Below are positions 8,644 to 16,959 of a stretch of 64,000 nucleotides of DNA, piece by piece. Where the stretch lies: the NCBI GenBank assembly GCA_015067885.1, contig SVLO01000008.1:1-64000 (forward strand), written 5' to 3'. Position 1 is the first letter of the stretch; the number at the start of each line of letters is the position of its first letter. Source of the DNA: Oscillospiraceae bacterium. GTDB lineage: Bacteria > Bacillota > Clostridia > Oscillospirales > Oscillospiraceae. Under the pieces are notes generated by a model that worked only from the letters and a program-made list of their open reading frames with translations, searched no databases and was not told the origin of the DNA. A program made the position numbers and the translations under genes.

Positions 8644-9792
8644 TTAAGGATCGAAAGGCTCCGGCGGGTCATTGCGCAGACCGAAATGCCAAAGAATGGC
8701 ATCCACGGTGCGGCGGCAGGCGTGTCCGTCGCCGTAAGGGTTGACGGCGTGAGCCATGCGGGCGTAAGCGTCGGGGTCGGACAGCAGAGTGGAGGCCATG
8801 GAGAAGATGTCCTCCTCCTCCACGCCGGCCAGCCGGACCGTGCCGGCGGCAACGGCCTCGGGTCGTTCCGTTTCCCGGCGCAGGACAAGCACGGGCTTGC
8901 CCAAAGCGGGCGCCTCCTCCTGCAGACCGCCGGAATCGGTCATGACCAGGTGGCAGCGTGCCATCAGATTGTGCATTTCGTCCACAGCGATGGGGTCAAT
9001 GAGGTGAATTCGCTCGTGGTTGCCCAGGTACTGCTTCGCTGCCTGCTGCACAATGGGGGACAGGTGGACGGGGTAGACCAGCTCCACCTCGGGGAAGGCG
9101 TCTGCAATACGGCGCAGGGCGGTCATAATGTTGGTCATGGGCTGGCCGTAATTTTCGCGGCGGTGGCAGGTGACCAGGATGACTTTTTGGCTTACATAAT
9201 CCAGGCGGTTAAGGATCTCGGTAGCAAAGTGATAATCCTCTTTGACCGTGGTCTGCAGTGCGTCAATGACCGTGTTTCCGGTGAGGAAAACACCGCCGGT
9301 GATGTTCTCGCGGGCCAAATTATCGCGATTGGCCACCGTGGGGCAGAAGTGCAGATCCGCGATGCAGCCCACCATCTTGCGGTTCATCTCCTCAGGGAAG
9401 GGGGACCACTTGTCGTAGGTGCGCAGGCCGGCCTCCACATGGCCCACGGGGACCTGGTGGTAGAAGGCGGCCAGTGCGCCGGCAAAGGTGGTGGAGGTAT
9501 CGCCGTGGACCAAAATCAGGTCGGGTTTCACCTGCTCCAACACCTCGTCCATGCCCAGCAGGGTTTTGGAAGTAATGGTGGACAGAGTTTGGCGTGGCTG
9601 CATAATATCCAGGTCAAAATCGGGCTTGCGGCCGAAAATTTCCAGCACGGAGTCCAGCATTTGACGATGCTGGGCGGTGACGCAGCACAGGCTGTTGATT
9701 TCTGGGCGACTGTCCAGTTCCTGGACCAGGGGACACATCTTGATGGCCTCGGGCCGGGTACCAAAGATCGTCATAACTGTAATTTGTTTCAT
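8644..9792 (-). CDS. wecB: UDP-N-acetylglucosamine 2-epimerase (non-hydrolysing)
   Basis: Interconverts UDP-GlcNAc and UDP-ManNAc for surface polymer synthesis. The 382-residue product shows the family landmarks GTRPEAIKMCPLV, HGDTSTTFAGALAAFY, GHVEAGLRTYDKWSPFPEEMNR, LVTCHRRENYG and TDSGGLQEEAPALGKPVLVLR. The start overlaps the stop of the TagO-like gene by four bases (ATGA), so the two are translationally coupled. The pair suggests synthesis of a ManNAc-containing wall polymer. Confidence 0.95.
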   Translation of the reverse strand: MKQITVMTIFGTRPEAIKMCPLVQELDSRPEINSLCCVTAQHRQMLDSVLEIFGRKPDFDLDIMQPRQTLSTITSKTLLGMDEVLEQVKPDLILVHGDTSTTFAGALAAFYHQVPVGHVEAGLRTYDKWSPFPEEMNRKMVGCIADLHFCPTVANRDNLARENITGGVFLTGNTVIDALQTTVKEDYHFATEILNRLDYVSQKVILVTCHRRENYGQPMTNIMTALRRIADAFPEVELVYPVHLSPIVQQAAKQYLGNHERIHLIDPIAVDEMHNLMARCHLVMTDSGGLQEEAPALGKPVLVLRRETERPEAVAAGTVRLAGVEEEDIFSMASTLLSDPDAYARMAHAVNPYGDGHACRRTVDAILWHFGLRNDPPEPFDP

Positions 9793-10895
9793 TTGTCGGA
9801 CACATCCTCCTCGCCGAAAAACGGCTCGTTATCATGGTAGCCGGAATGATGGTGCTTGCGATGGGTGAACAGCCACCAACCCACCGCACCGGCCACACAC
9901 AGGGCCAACAGAATCAGCATGGCGCGCAGTTCGCCGCTGGTGGTCAACACCACAGCGGACAGACCCAAAATCGCGCTGATGACGTACAGCACGGCTACAG
10001 CCTGCTTTTGCGAGAAACCCATATCAATGAGCTTGTGATGCACATGGCTGCGGTCGGGGGTCATGGGGGATTTACCGTGGGATACCCGCCGTACGATGGC
10101 GGAACAGGTGTCGAACAGGGGCAGACCCAGCATCAGGAAGGGGACTGCGAAGGAAATGATATTATACAGCTTAAACAGACCGTTGATGGAGGTCACCGCC
10201 ATCACAAAACCCAGGAAGGTGGAACCCGTGTCGCCCATAAAAATCTTGGCGGGATTGGAGTTATAGGGCAGGAAACCAAGGCAGGCACCGGCCAGGGCGG
10301 CCATAATGATGGCCACGTCCGGCTCAGCCACGCACAGGGCGATGACCAGCATGGTCAGGGCGCTGATGGAGGATACGCCGCAGGCCAGACCGTCCAAACC
10401 GTCGATGAGGTTGACGGCATTGGTGATGGCAACGATCCAAAGCACGCTGACCGGAATAGACCAAATACCCAGCTCCCAAATGGGGTCAGAACTGAAAATG
10501 TTGGGGTTGGAAAGAATGGTAATGCGGTTGCCGGAGGCAACGACGATCAGTGCGGCAATGATTTGCACGGCAAACTTCAGCTTTGCGCCCAAAGCGTAAA
10601 TGTCATCAAAAATACCCAGCACCACGATGATCACACTGCCCAGCAGCAGACCGCGCATTTGGGTCTCGGCCGGGATACAGATGATCACACTGAGCAGAAA
10701 ACCCAGGAAGATGGCCAAACCGCCCATGCGGGGAATGGGGTGCTTGTGCATACGGCGGCCGTCCTTGGGTACGTCCACGGCGCCGATTTTGAAGGCCAAA
10801 TTCTTGACCACCGGGGTGGTCACGTAGGAAATCAAAAGGGCAATAACAAGGGCGGCAATGACCCATTTGATGGTTCCCATATCAACTTGCAGCAT
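9789..10895 (-). CDS. TagO/WecA-type undecaprenyl-phosphate GlcNAc-1-phosphate transferase
   Basis: Polytopic membrane enzyme of 368 residues in the MraY/WecA superfamily. It would load GlcNAc-1-phosphate onto undecaprenyl phosphate to start a wall teichoic acid-like or other surface polymer. The catalytic loops are visible: MGGLAIFLGF, LGIFDDIYALGAKLK (the DD motif), NLIDGLDGLACG, and FMGDTGSTFLG followed by PDRSHVHHKL. About ten hydrophobic segments precede a hydrophilic tail. It is coupled to wecB and lies 35 bases after trpS. Confidence 0.92.
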   Translation of the reverse strand: MLQVDMGTIKWVIAALVIALLISYVTTPVVKNLAFKIGAVDVPKDGRRMHKHPIPRMGGLAIFLGFLLSVIICIPAETQMRGLLLGSVIIVVLGIFDDIYALGAKLKFAVQIIAALIVVASGNRITILSNPNIFSSDPIWELGIWSIPVSVLWIVAITNAVNLIDGLDGLACGVSSISALTMLVIALCVAEPDVAIIMAALAGACLGFLPYNSNPAKIFMGDTGSTFLGFVMAVTSINGLFKLYNIISFAVPFLMLGLPLFDTCSAIVRRVSHGKSPMTPDRSHVHHKLIDMGFSQKQAVAVLYVISAILGLSAVVLTTSGELRAMLILLALCVAGAVGWWLFTHRKHHHSGYHDNEPFFGEEDVSDK

Positions 10896-10930
10896 GAGAA
10901 ACTCTCCTTTTATACCGCGCCAAACTTGGG

Positions 10931-11929
10931 TCAGCGGGCAACAAAGCCGATTTTTTTATACACCTTGCGCAGAGTTTTATTCGCCACATAGGAGGCTTTC
11001 TCGGCGCCTGTCTTGTACACGTTTTCCAAGTATGCCTTGTCGGCCAGGATGCGGGTGGCCTCCTCCCGGATGGGACGCAGGCACTCCACCACGGCGTCGC
11101 CCACGGCGGGCTTGAACTTGCCGTAGCCGCAGCCGGCGAACTCAGCCTCGATCTCGGGGTAGCTCTTACCGGTGATGGCGGCGTAAATGCTCATCAGGTT
11201 GGCCACGCCGGGCTTGGTGGCGGGGTCAAAGCGCACGCAGTTTTCGCTGTCGCTGTCGGTGATAGCGCGCTTGAACTTGCGCTGGATATCCTCCGGCTTT
11301 TCCATCATGAAGATGCAGCCCTCGGGAATGGACTTGCTCATCTTGCTGTCCGGGGCGTTCAGGCTCATGACCCGGGCGCCGGTCTTGGGAATGTAAGGCT
11401 CGGGGATCTTGAACACGTCGCCGTAGACGTGATTGAACCGCTGGGCGATGTCGCGGGTCAGCTCGCAGTGCTGCTTCTGATCCTCACCCACGGGGATGAA
11501 GTCCGGCTGGTAGAGCAGGATGTCGGCGGCCATGAGGGAGGGGTAGGCGAACAGGCCGGCGTTGATGTTGTCCTGATGCTTGGCGGACTTATCCTTGAAC
11601 TGAGTCATGCGGGACAGCTCACCAAACATGGTGTAGCACTGCAGCACCCAGCCCAGCTCCGCGTGCTGAGGCACGTGGGACTGGATGAACAGGGTGTTTT
11701 TCTCCGGGTCCAGACCGCAGGCAATGTAGAGGGCCAACTGCTCCAGGGTGCGGCGGCGCAGGTCGGCGGGAGTTTGCCGCACGGTGATGGTGTGCATATC
11801 GGCCATGAAGTAGTAATTATCAAATTCCTCCGTCCGCTCCACCCAGTTTTTGATGGCGCCCAGGTAGTTGCCAAGGTGCAGGTCGCCGCTGGGCTGGATA
11901 CCGGACAGCATAACTTTCTTTTCGTCCAT
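10931..11929 (-). CDS. trpS: Tryptophan--tRNA ligase
   Basis: Class I aminoacyl-tRNA synthetase of 332 residues. The ATP-binding HIGH motif appears as GDLHLGNY near residue 20 and the KMSKS motif as DSKMSKS. The ATG at 11929 is preferred because AAAGGAG lies just upstream; the track start at 11968 adds 13 residues (MCLCAHICKGAIT) with no ribosome binding site. The leader (11930-11981) holds the 10-base palindrome TGTGCGCACA. I saw no T-box specifier structure in the short leader. Confidence 0.96.
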   Translation of the reverse strand: MDEKKVMLSGIQPSGDLHLGNYLGAIKNWVERTEEFDNYYFMADMHTITVRQTPADLRRRTLEQLALYIACGLDPEKNTLFIQSHVPQHAELGWVLQCYTMFGELSRMTQFKDKSAKHQDNINAGLFAYPSLMAADILLYQPDFIPVGEDQKQHCELTRDIAQRFNHVYGDVFKIPEPYIPKTGARVMSLNAPDSKMSKSIPEGCIFMMEKPEDIQRKFKRAITDSDSENCVRFDPATKPGVANLMSIYAAITGKSYPEIEAEFAGCGYGKFKPAVGDAVVECLRPIREEATRILADKAYLENVYKTGAEKASYVANKTLRKVYKKIGFVAR

Positions 11930-11981
11930 TGTGATGGCTCCTTTGCAAATGTGTGCGCACAGGCACATATAATATCAAAAT

Positions 11982-12010
11982 ATTTTACCACGCAATGGCT
12001 GCAAAGGCAA
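11982..12010 (-). promoter_or_regulatory. trpS promoter
   Basis: Minus strand TTGCCT, 17 bases, TAAAAT, about 52 bases before the trpS start codon. Confidence 0.6.
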
Positions 12011-12052
12011 CAAATTTATGTTATAATACATTAGAAAAAAGGAGGTGGGGAC

Positions 12053-12298
12053 TTGGCGTGGTACGTCTATATCCTGCGTTGCGGGGATGGGACCTTATAC
12101 ACCGGCAGTACGGATAATGTGGAAAAACGGCTGGCCGCTCACCGGGCGGGGAAGGGCGCGAAATACACTCGGGGGAGAGGCCCGCTGGAGCTTGCCTATT
12201 CCGAGCAGCTGCCCGACAAGTCTGCCGCCCTGCGGAGAGAGTACGAAATCAAGCAGCTGACCCGGCAGGAGAAATGGCGGCTGTGTCAGCAGATGTAA
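12053..12298 (+). CDS. GIY-YIG domain protein (UPF0213/YhbQ type)
   Basis: Small single-domain GIY-YIG protein of 81 residues. The core motifs are WYVYILRCGDGTLYTGSTD (GIY ... YIG equivalents YVY and YTG), the basic RLAAHRAGKGAKYTRGR and the metal-binding glutamate in REYEIKQLTR. Relatives have weak DNA endonuclease activity. The start is TTG at 12053, 7 bases after GGAGGTGGGG. A TATAAT lies at 12022-12027 without a clear -35 box. Confidence 0.88.
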   Translation: MAWYVYILRCGDGTLYTGSTDNVEKRLAAHRAGKGAKYTRGRGPLELAYSEQLPDKSAALRREYEIKQLTRQEKWRLCQQM

Positions 12299-12321
12299 CG
12301 CGCGAAAGGGAAACAGAAACG

Positions 12322-12921
12322 ATGAAAAAATGTTTGTGCGGCCTTATGGCCGCGGTGCTGTTGGCGGGTACGGTCCTTGCCGCCAACCACACTTGTCCCG
12401 CTGCGGCCATGACCGACGTGGCCCATGACGCATGGTACCACACGGCGGTGGACTGGGTGCTGTCCAACGGTGTAATGAGCGGCTTTGGCGCCAGTCGCTT
12501 TGGTCCCGATGCAACCCTCACCCGGGCGCAGGTGGTCCAGGTGCTTTACAACAAAGAGGGACAGCCGGCGCTTAACGGTGCGGCGCACAGCTTTTCCGAC
12601 GTGCCTGTCAATCAGTGGTACAACAATGCTGTGACTTGGGCCAGCAGCCGTGGCATCGTCAGCGGCTATGGCGGCGGTGTGTTCAAACCCGATGACCCTG
12701 TCACCATTGAACAGGTGTTTGTCATCCTGTGGAATTACGAGGGAAATCCTCCCCTTACCGGAGATGCCGATGCCGTGGGTCCCCACTCGGAATGGGCGGG
12801 CAACGCCATCGGCTGGGCGCAGGCGACCGGCCTAATGGATAATATGCCCTTTGATCGAGTTACCGACCCTGCCAGCCGCGCCCAAACGGCGCAGATGCTG
12901 ATGAATCTTGCACGAAGCTAA
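12322..12921 (+). CDS. Secreted S-layer-homology (SLH) protein
   Basis: Exported protein of 199 residues made almost entirely of three SLH domains: DVAHDAWYHTAVDWVLSNGV, FSDVPVNQWYNNAVTWASSRG and SEWAGNAIGWAQATGL, each with the acidic/aromatic spacing of SLH modules and a TRAQ-like end. A signal peptide (MKKCLCGLMAAVLLAGTVLAANH) supports ATG 12322 over the track start. SLH triplets bind pyruvylated wall polymer, so this should sit on the cell surface. It carries no other domain. Confidence 0.88.
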   Translation: MKKCLCGLMAAVLLAGTVLAANHTCPAAAMTDVAHDAWYHTAVDWVLSNGVMSGFGASRFGPDATLTRAQVVQVLYNKEGQPALNGAAHSFSDVPVNQWYNNAVTWASSRGIVSGYGGGVFKPDDPVTIEQVFVILWNYEGNPPLTGDADAVGPHSEWAGNAIGWAQATGLMDNMPFDRVTDPASRAQTAQMLMNLARS

Positions 12922-12923
12922 AT

Positions 12924-12972
12924 AAAAAACGGAGCCGCCGCAGGACCTTTGTCCCGTGGCGGCTCCGTTTTT
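12924..12972. terminator. Bidirectional terminator
   Basis: AAAAAACGGAGCCGCC and its complement GGCGGCTCCGTTTTT form a strong hairpin with a GC-containing loop between the convergent SLH gene and the 594-residue membrane protein gene. Confidence 0.88.
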
Positions 12973-14756
12973 CAGTTCATGGGAAGTCCGGTGCCGGACC
13001 AGACCGGCTGTGCGGGCAGTGCGTCGTAAGACTCCTGCAGGGGGGAGAGGGGCAGCGCCTCCGGGTCCACCGGCTTGGGTGCGCCGAGGGTGAGGGAATA
13101 GCCGTCCAGAATGGCGCCGGTCTCGCCCTCAATGGGTGTTTCGTGGTCGATGGTGACGGTGTCACCAACATTGACCGTAACAACGTCGCGATTTTGGGCG
13201 GCGGAAATGGCGTAGAACACGTCACCACCATCCAAGCGCAGGAAGTAGACAGAGCTGCCATCCAGCACGGCGGTGCGGATCTCCGCAACGGTTCCGGTGA
13301 CGCTGGTTTGGGGCAGGTCCTCCGGCTGGGTCACACCGCGGTCAGACAACAGTTGGATATAACTGCGTTCGCAGGCGGATACGGTGGTGCCGGTGGCAAC
13401 GATCTGATACTGGGCCACATTGACCATGGCGTACATCTTGACCAGGCTGGTGGCATCCTTCAGGGGGATGAAGTAAGTGGGTTCACCGGCTACGTTCAGC
13501 AGCAGGGGGAAGGTGGCCTGATACCCCAGGTCCTGCACCACGCCCATAGCAGACAGCCGGGCAGCGTTTTCGGTGGCACCGGGAGCAACGTAATAGCGAG
13601 TGTCCTTGGTGCGCAGGTTACACAGCAGAAAGCCCAGATTGGACTGGTCGGCGTTGGCGGAGGTAACACCGGTGTAGGCATACACATCGTCGTTCATGGC
13701 GATGTAGTTGTAGCCGTCGGTGGTCAGGGTCACGTCCCGCTGGCCGAAAATGGAGTTCCAAAAACCACGCACGTAGGTGCCGTAGTAATCGTACTGCTCC
13801 ATAACGAGGGAGGGAGTGTAGAGGGTGTCCACCCAGGTGGGGACGTCCTCCATATACCGGCTCTCACCGGTGACGGCGTCCACCAGCACCGCGCCACGGA
13901 TGTCGGTGCCGCCGAACAGGCCAATGGTCTTGACTACCCGGGGGGCGATCCACCAGGGATGGCCGTTCTCGTCGATCTCAAACTCCGGGGTGGAGAACAT
14001 CATGGTGGGGTAGTGGAAACGCAGGTGGCGCTCGATGTTGCGGTTCAAAGGCTCGGAGAAGGAGTATGTCATGCCCTCCTGCAGCCGGACCACCGTTGCC
14101 TCCTGTGTGACCATGTCAACCAAAACGTAGGCGGGCAGTCCGTCGCCGCGGTTGGTCAGCCATTTGAACAGGTCGGCGTAGTCGATGGGAGCCACCCGGA
14201 CCGGACGGCCCTGGTAGTTGATTTGTGTGGAGTCGTTGGAGTACTCAAACTGGCTGACCATGTCGCTGAGGGTACCCATTTGGCGGTCGCCCAAATACTC
14301 GGCGGAGGTGCGGTCCAGGGTGGGGATCTTGTCAAAGGAGATCTGGGTCACCTCGGTGGCGAAGTCGCCGTTCTGTACGTCCAAAAGCTGGCGGTAGGCC
14401 CCGGCGCGGAACAGCGGCTGAGATACAAGCCAGCCCACAACGGATACCAGCACCAGCGCCACAAGAAGCACGATGGCGGGCAGGCAACGGCTTTTGATAA
14501 AAGACCACCAAAGCACCAGCTTTTCTTTGTTGGTGCGGACCACATCATCGCTTTTATGTGCGCCGCCGGACAGTATAAACACACTGACGCAGTAGACAAT
14601 GCACATCAGGCCAAGGAAACGGTAGAATTCACCGGAATGTGGATTCAGCGCGGGAAGCGCGACGTAAAAGTTTACAGCACCCACAACCAAGGCGATAAAT
14701 AGGCTGTACACGGTTACGGCAAAACGGCCCTTTGGCAGTTTGGCAAGCAGTTTCAT
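12972..14756 (-). CDS. Large membrane-anchored protein of unknown function
   Basis: Protein of 594 residues. Three membrane segments lie in the first 130 residues: VTVYSLFIALVVGAVNFYVA, FLGLMCIVYCVSVFILSGG, and AIVLLVALVLVSVVGWLVS. A large, Tyr/Asp/Thr-rich region of more than 450 residues follows and is probably outside the cell. The arrangement is like a sensor or wall-assembly protein, but I recognise no catalytic motif or named domain. It is monocistronic, ends in a terminator shared with the SLH gene, and is divergent from gltX. Confidence 0.75.
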   Translation of the reverse strand: MKLLAKLPKGRFAVTVYSLFIALVVGAVNFYVALPALNPHSGEFYRFLGLMCIVYCVSVFILSGGAHKSDDVVRTNKEKLVLWWSFIKSRCLPAIVLLVALVLVSVVGWLVSQPLFRAGAYRQLLDVQNGDFATEVTQISFDKIPTLDRTSAEYLGDRQMGTLSDMVSQFEYSNDSTQINYQGRPVRVAPIDYADLFKWLTNRGDGLPAYVLVDMVTQEATVVRLQEGMTYSFSEPLNRNIERHLRFHYPTMMFSTPEFEIDENGHPWWIAPRVVKTIGLFGGTDIRGAVLVDAVTGESRYMEDVPTWVDTLYTPSLVMEQYDYYGTYVRGFWNSIFGQRDVTLTTDGYNYIAMNDDVYAYTGVTSANADQSNLGFLLCNLRTKDTRYYVAPGATENAARLSAMGVVQDLGYQATFPLLLNVAGEPTYFIPLKDATSLVKMYAMVNVAQYQIVATGTTVSACERSYIQLLSDRGVTQPEDLPQTSVTGTVAEIRTAVLDGSSVYFLRLDGGDVFYAISAAQNRDVVTVNVGDTVTIDHETPIEGETGAILDGYSLTLGAPKPVDPEALPLSPLQESYDALPAQPVWSGTGLPMN

Positions 14757-14867
14757 AAAAAGGCTCCTTTCACAGACTCGAACTCACCAATAGCATAGCC
14801 GAAATTTTCCCAAAAAGCAACCGGGCCGCGGAAAATTCATGAGTTGTTAATAGTTGGACAAAGTGTC

Positions 14868-14896
14868 TTGCAAAACGCGGAAAAATCCAATATAAT
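14868..14896 (+). promoter_or_regulatory. gltX promoter
   Basis: TTGCAA, 17 bases, TATAAT; the start codon at 14945 follows a CGGAGGG ribosome binding site. Confidence 0.8.
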
Positions 14897-14944
14897 ACAA
14901 AGTTGAAAATGTACGGCCTCTGCGCCGTTACGGAGGGATATATT

Positions 14945-16432
14945 ATGGCAGTTGATATGAAGTTTTTTGAGGAGCTGGAGTCCCGCATCCCCAAGGGTAA
15001 GGTGCGCACCCGCTTTGCCCCCAGCCCCACGGGCTATATGCACGTGGGCAACCTGCGCACGGCGCTGTACACCTGGCTCATCGCCCGGAACGCCGGCGGC
15101 ACCTTCATCCTGCGCATTGAGGACACCGACCAGGGCCGCCTGGTAGAGGGCGCCACCGAGGTCATCTACCGCACCATGGCCGAATGCGGCCTGACCCACG
15201 ACGAGGGTCCCGATGTGGGCGGCCCCGTGGGTCCCTACATTCAGACCGAGCGCCGCCCCCTGTACAAGAAGTTCGCGGAACTCCTGGTGGAAAAGGGCGC
15301 GGCCTACTACTGCTTTTGCGAGAAGGCGGAGAGCGAGGAGGACTCCGGTGAGTTCAACCGCGGCGACGACCCCTGCCGCGATATGAGTCCGGAGGAGGTG
15401 GCCGCCAACCTGGCCGCCGGCAAGCCCTATGTTATCCGTCAGCGCATCCCTCACGAGGGTTCCACCACCTTCCACGACATCTCCTTCGGCGACATCACCG
15501 TGGAGAATAAGGAGCTGGACGACCAGGTGCTGCTCAAGCGGGACGGTCTGCCCACCTACAACTTCGCCAACGTCATTGACGACCACCTCATGGGCATCAC
15601 CCACGTGGTCCGGGGCAGCGAGTATCTGTCCTCCGCTCCCAAGTACAATCTGCTGTACGAGGGCTTTGGCTGGGATATCCCCACCTACGTCCACTGCTCG
15701 CCCGTCATGCGCGACGCCCAGAACAAGATGTCCAAGCGCCACGGTGACCCCTCTTACGAGGATCTGAAGGCCCTGGGCTACATCACCCCCGCCATTTTGA
15801 ACTACGTGGCGCTGCTGGGCTGGTCCCCCCGGGGCGACATCGCCGAGCAGGAGATCTTCTCTTTGGAGGAGCTGGCACGCGCCTTTGACATTGCCGGTAT
15901 TTCCAAATCTCCCGCCATCTTTGACATCGAGAAGCTGACCTACTTCAACGCCAGCTATCTGCGCGCCATGGACCCCGCCGAGTTTGCCAAGCTGGCCGAG
16001 CCTTTCATTCGTCAGGGTGTGAAGGGGGAGCAGTACGACGCGGCGCAGATCGCCGGTCTGCTGCAGGCCCGGTGCGAGAAGCTGACCGAAATTCCCGAGA
16101 AGGTGGACTTCTTTGACACCCTGCCCGAGTACGACAAGGAGCTGTTCACCAACAAGAAGTCCAAGACCAACGACGAGGTGTCCCTGGCCATGCTGGAGGC
16201 GACCCTGCCCGTGCTGGAGAGCCTCGACCGGTGGGAGCAGGAAGCCATCCACGACGCGCTCATCGCCCTGGCCGAGAAGCTGGAGGTCAAGAACGCCACC
16301 CTCATGTGGCCCCTGCGCATCGCCATCGCCGGTAAGGCGGTCACCCCCGGCGGCGCGGTGGAGCTGTGCCACATCCTGGGCCGTGACGAGGTCGTGCGCC
16401 GTGTGAAGATCGGTATGGACAAGCTGAAATAA
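14945..16432 (+). CDS. gltX: Glutamate--tRNA ligase
   Basis: Class I synthetase of 495 residues that charges tRNA-Glu and, in organisms lacking GlnRS, often tRNA-Gln. The HIGH motif is APSPTGYMHVGN near residue 33 and the KMSKS motif is NKMSKRHGD at about residue 261. ATG 14945 is preferred over the track start (14903) because it follows GGAGGG and begins the usual N-terminus just before VRTRFAPSPTG. It has its own promoter and terminator. Confidence 0.97.
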   Translation: MAVDMKFFEELESRIPKGKVRTRFAPSPTGYMHVGNLRTALYTWLIARNAGGTFILRIEDTDQGRLVEGATEVIYRTMAECGLTHDEGPDVGGPVGPYIQTERRPLYKKFAELLVEKGAAYYCFCEKAESEEDSGEFNRGDDPCRDMSPEEVAANLAAGKPYVIRQRIPHEGSTTFHDISFGDITVENKELDDQVLLKRDGLPTYNFANVIDDHLMGITHVVRGSEYLSSAPKYNLLYEGFGWDIPTYVHCSPVMRDAQNKMSKRHGDPSYEDLKALGYITPAILNYVALLGWSPRGDIAEQEIFSLEELARAFDIAGISKSPAIFDIEKLTYFNASYLRAMDPAEFAKLAEPFIRQGVKGEQYDAAQIAGLLQARCEKLTEIPEKVDFFDTLPEYDKELFTNKKSKTNDEVSLAMLEATLPVLESLDRWEQEAIHDALIALAEKLEVKNATLMWPLRIAIAGKAVTPGGAVELCHILGRDEVVRRVKIGMDKLK

Positions 16433-16447
16433 GCACTACAAGAGCAT

Positions 16448-16485
16448 AAAAGAACGCCCGTCCTGCAAAGGACGGGCGTTCTTTT
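16448..16485. terminator. Bidirectional terminator
   Basis: AAAAGAACGCCCGTCC and its complement, ending TTCTTTT, between gltX and the convergent ACT-domain gene. Confidence 0.9.
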
Positions 16486-16515
16486 ATGGTTGGAATGGTG
16501 TAAAGGGAAGAAACA

Positions 16516-16947
16516 TTACAGGCTTTCCAATTCGCCCTCTTCGGCGACCCGGATACCCTTGGAACGTAGCACGGCGGTGGCGGCGGCGTTGTCGGCCACA
16601 CGGAAGACCATGTAAGCGCTGTCCTTGCGGCCGCCCAGGAAGGCGTAGCCGTATTCCAGGTTGATCTTGGCCTCGGACAGGATGTTCAGCACCTGATTCA
16701 GGCCGCCGGGGACGTGGGGGATATCCACGGCCAGCACGGAGGTGACGGTGCAGACGTAGCCGGCATCCTTCAGCAGGGTGGCGGTGTCCAGGGGGCGGTC
16801 CACGATGATGCGGGCGATGCCGAACTCATTGGTCTCGGACAGGGATAGGGCGCGCATATCGATGCTGTGGTCGGCCAGCACGCCGGTCAGGGCGTTGAGT
16901 TCGCCGGGCTTGTTCTCCAAAAAGACGGAAATCTGTTTGACACTCAT
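16516..16947 (-). CDS. Tandem ACT-domain protein
   Basis: Protein of 143 residues consisting of two ACT domains (ISVFLENKPGELNALTGVLADH in the first; VDIPHVPGGLNQVLNILSEAK in the second), the fold that binds amino acids. It has no catalytic domain. It is the last gene of the iorA-iorB-ligase operon, 12 bases after the ligase. Such stand-alone ACT proteins are often found beside phenylacetate-CoA ligases and indolepyruvate oxidoreductases, where they probably sense an aromatic amino acid or its product. The ligand is inferred. Confidence 0.88.
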   Translation of the reverse strand: MSVKQISVFLENKPGELNALTGVLADHSIDMRALSLSETNEFGIARIIVDRPLDTATLLKDAGYVCTVTSVLAVDIPHVPGGLNQVLNILSEAKINLEYGYAFLGGRKDSAYMVFRVADNAAATAVLRSKGIRVAEEGELESL

Positions 16948-16959
16948 AGTGACACCTCC

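Noticed and set aside
11930-12020. Possible T-box before trpS
   Set aside because: The transcribed leader is only about 50 bases and lacks the T-box consensus; only a small palindrome is present.
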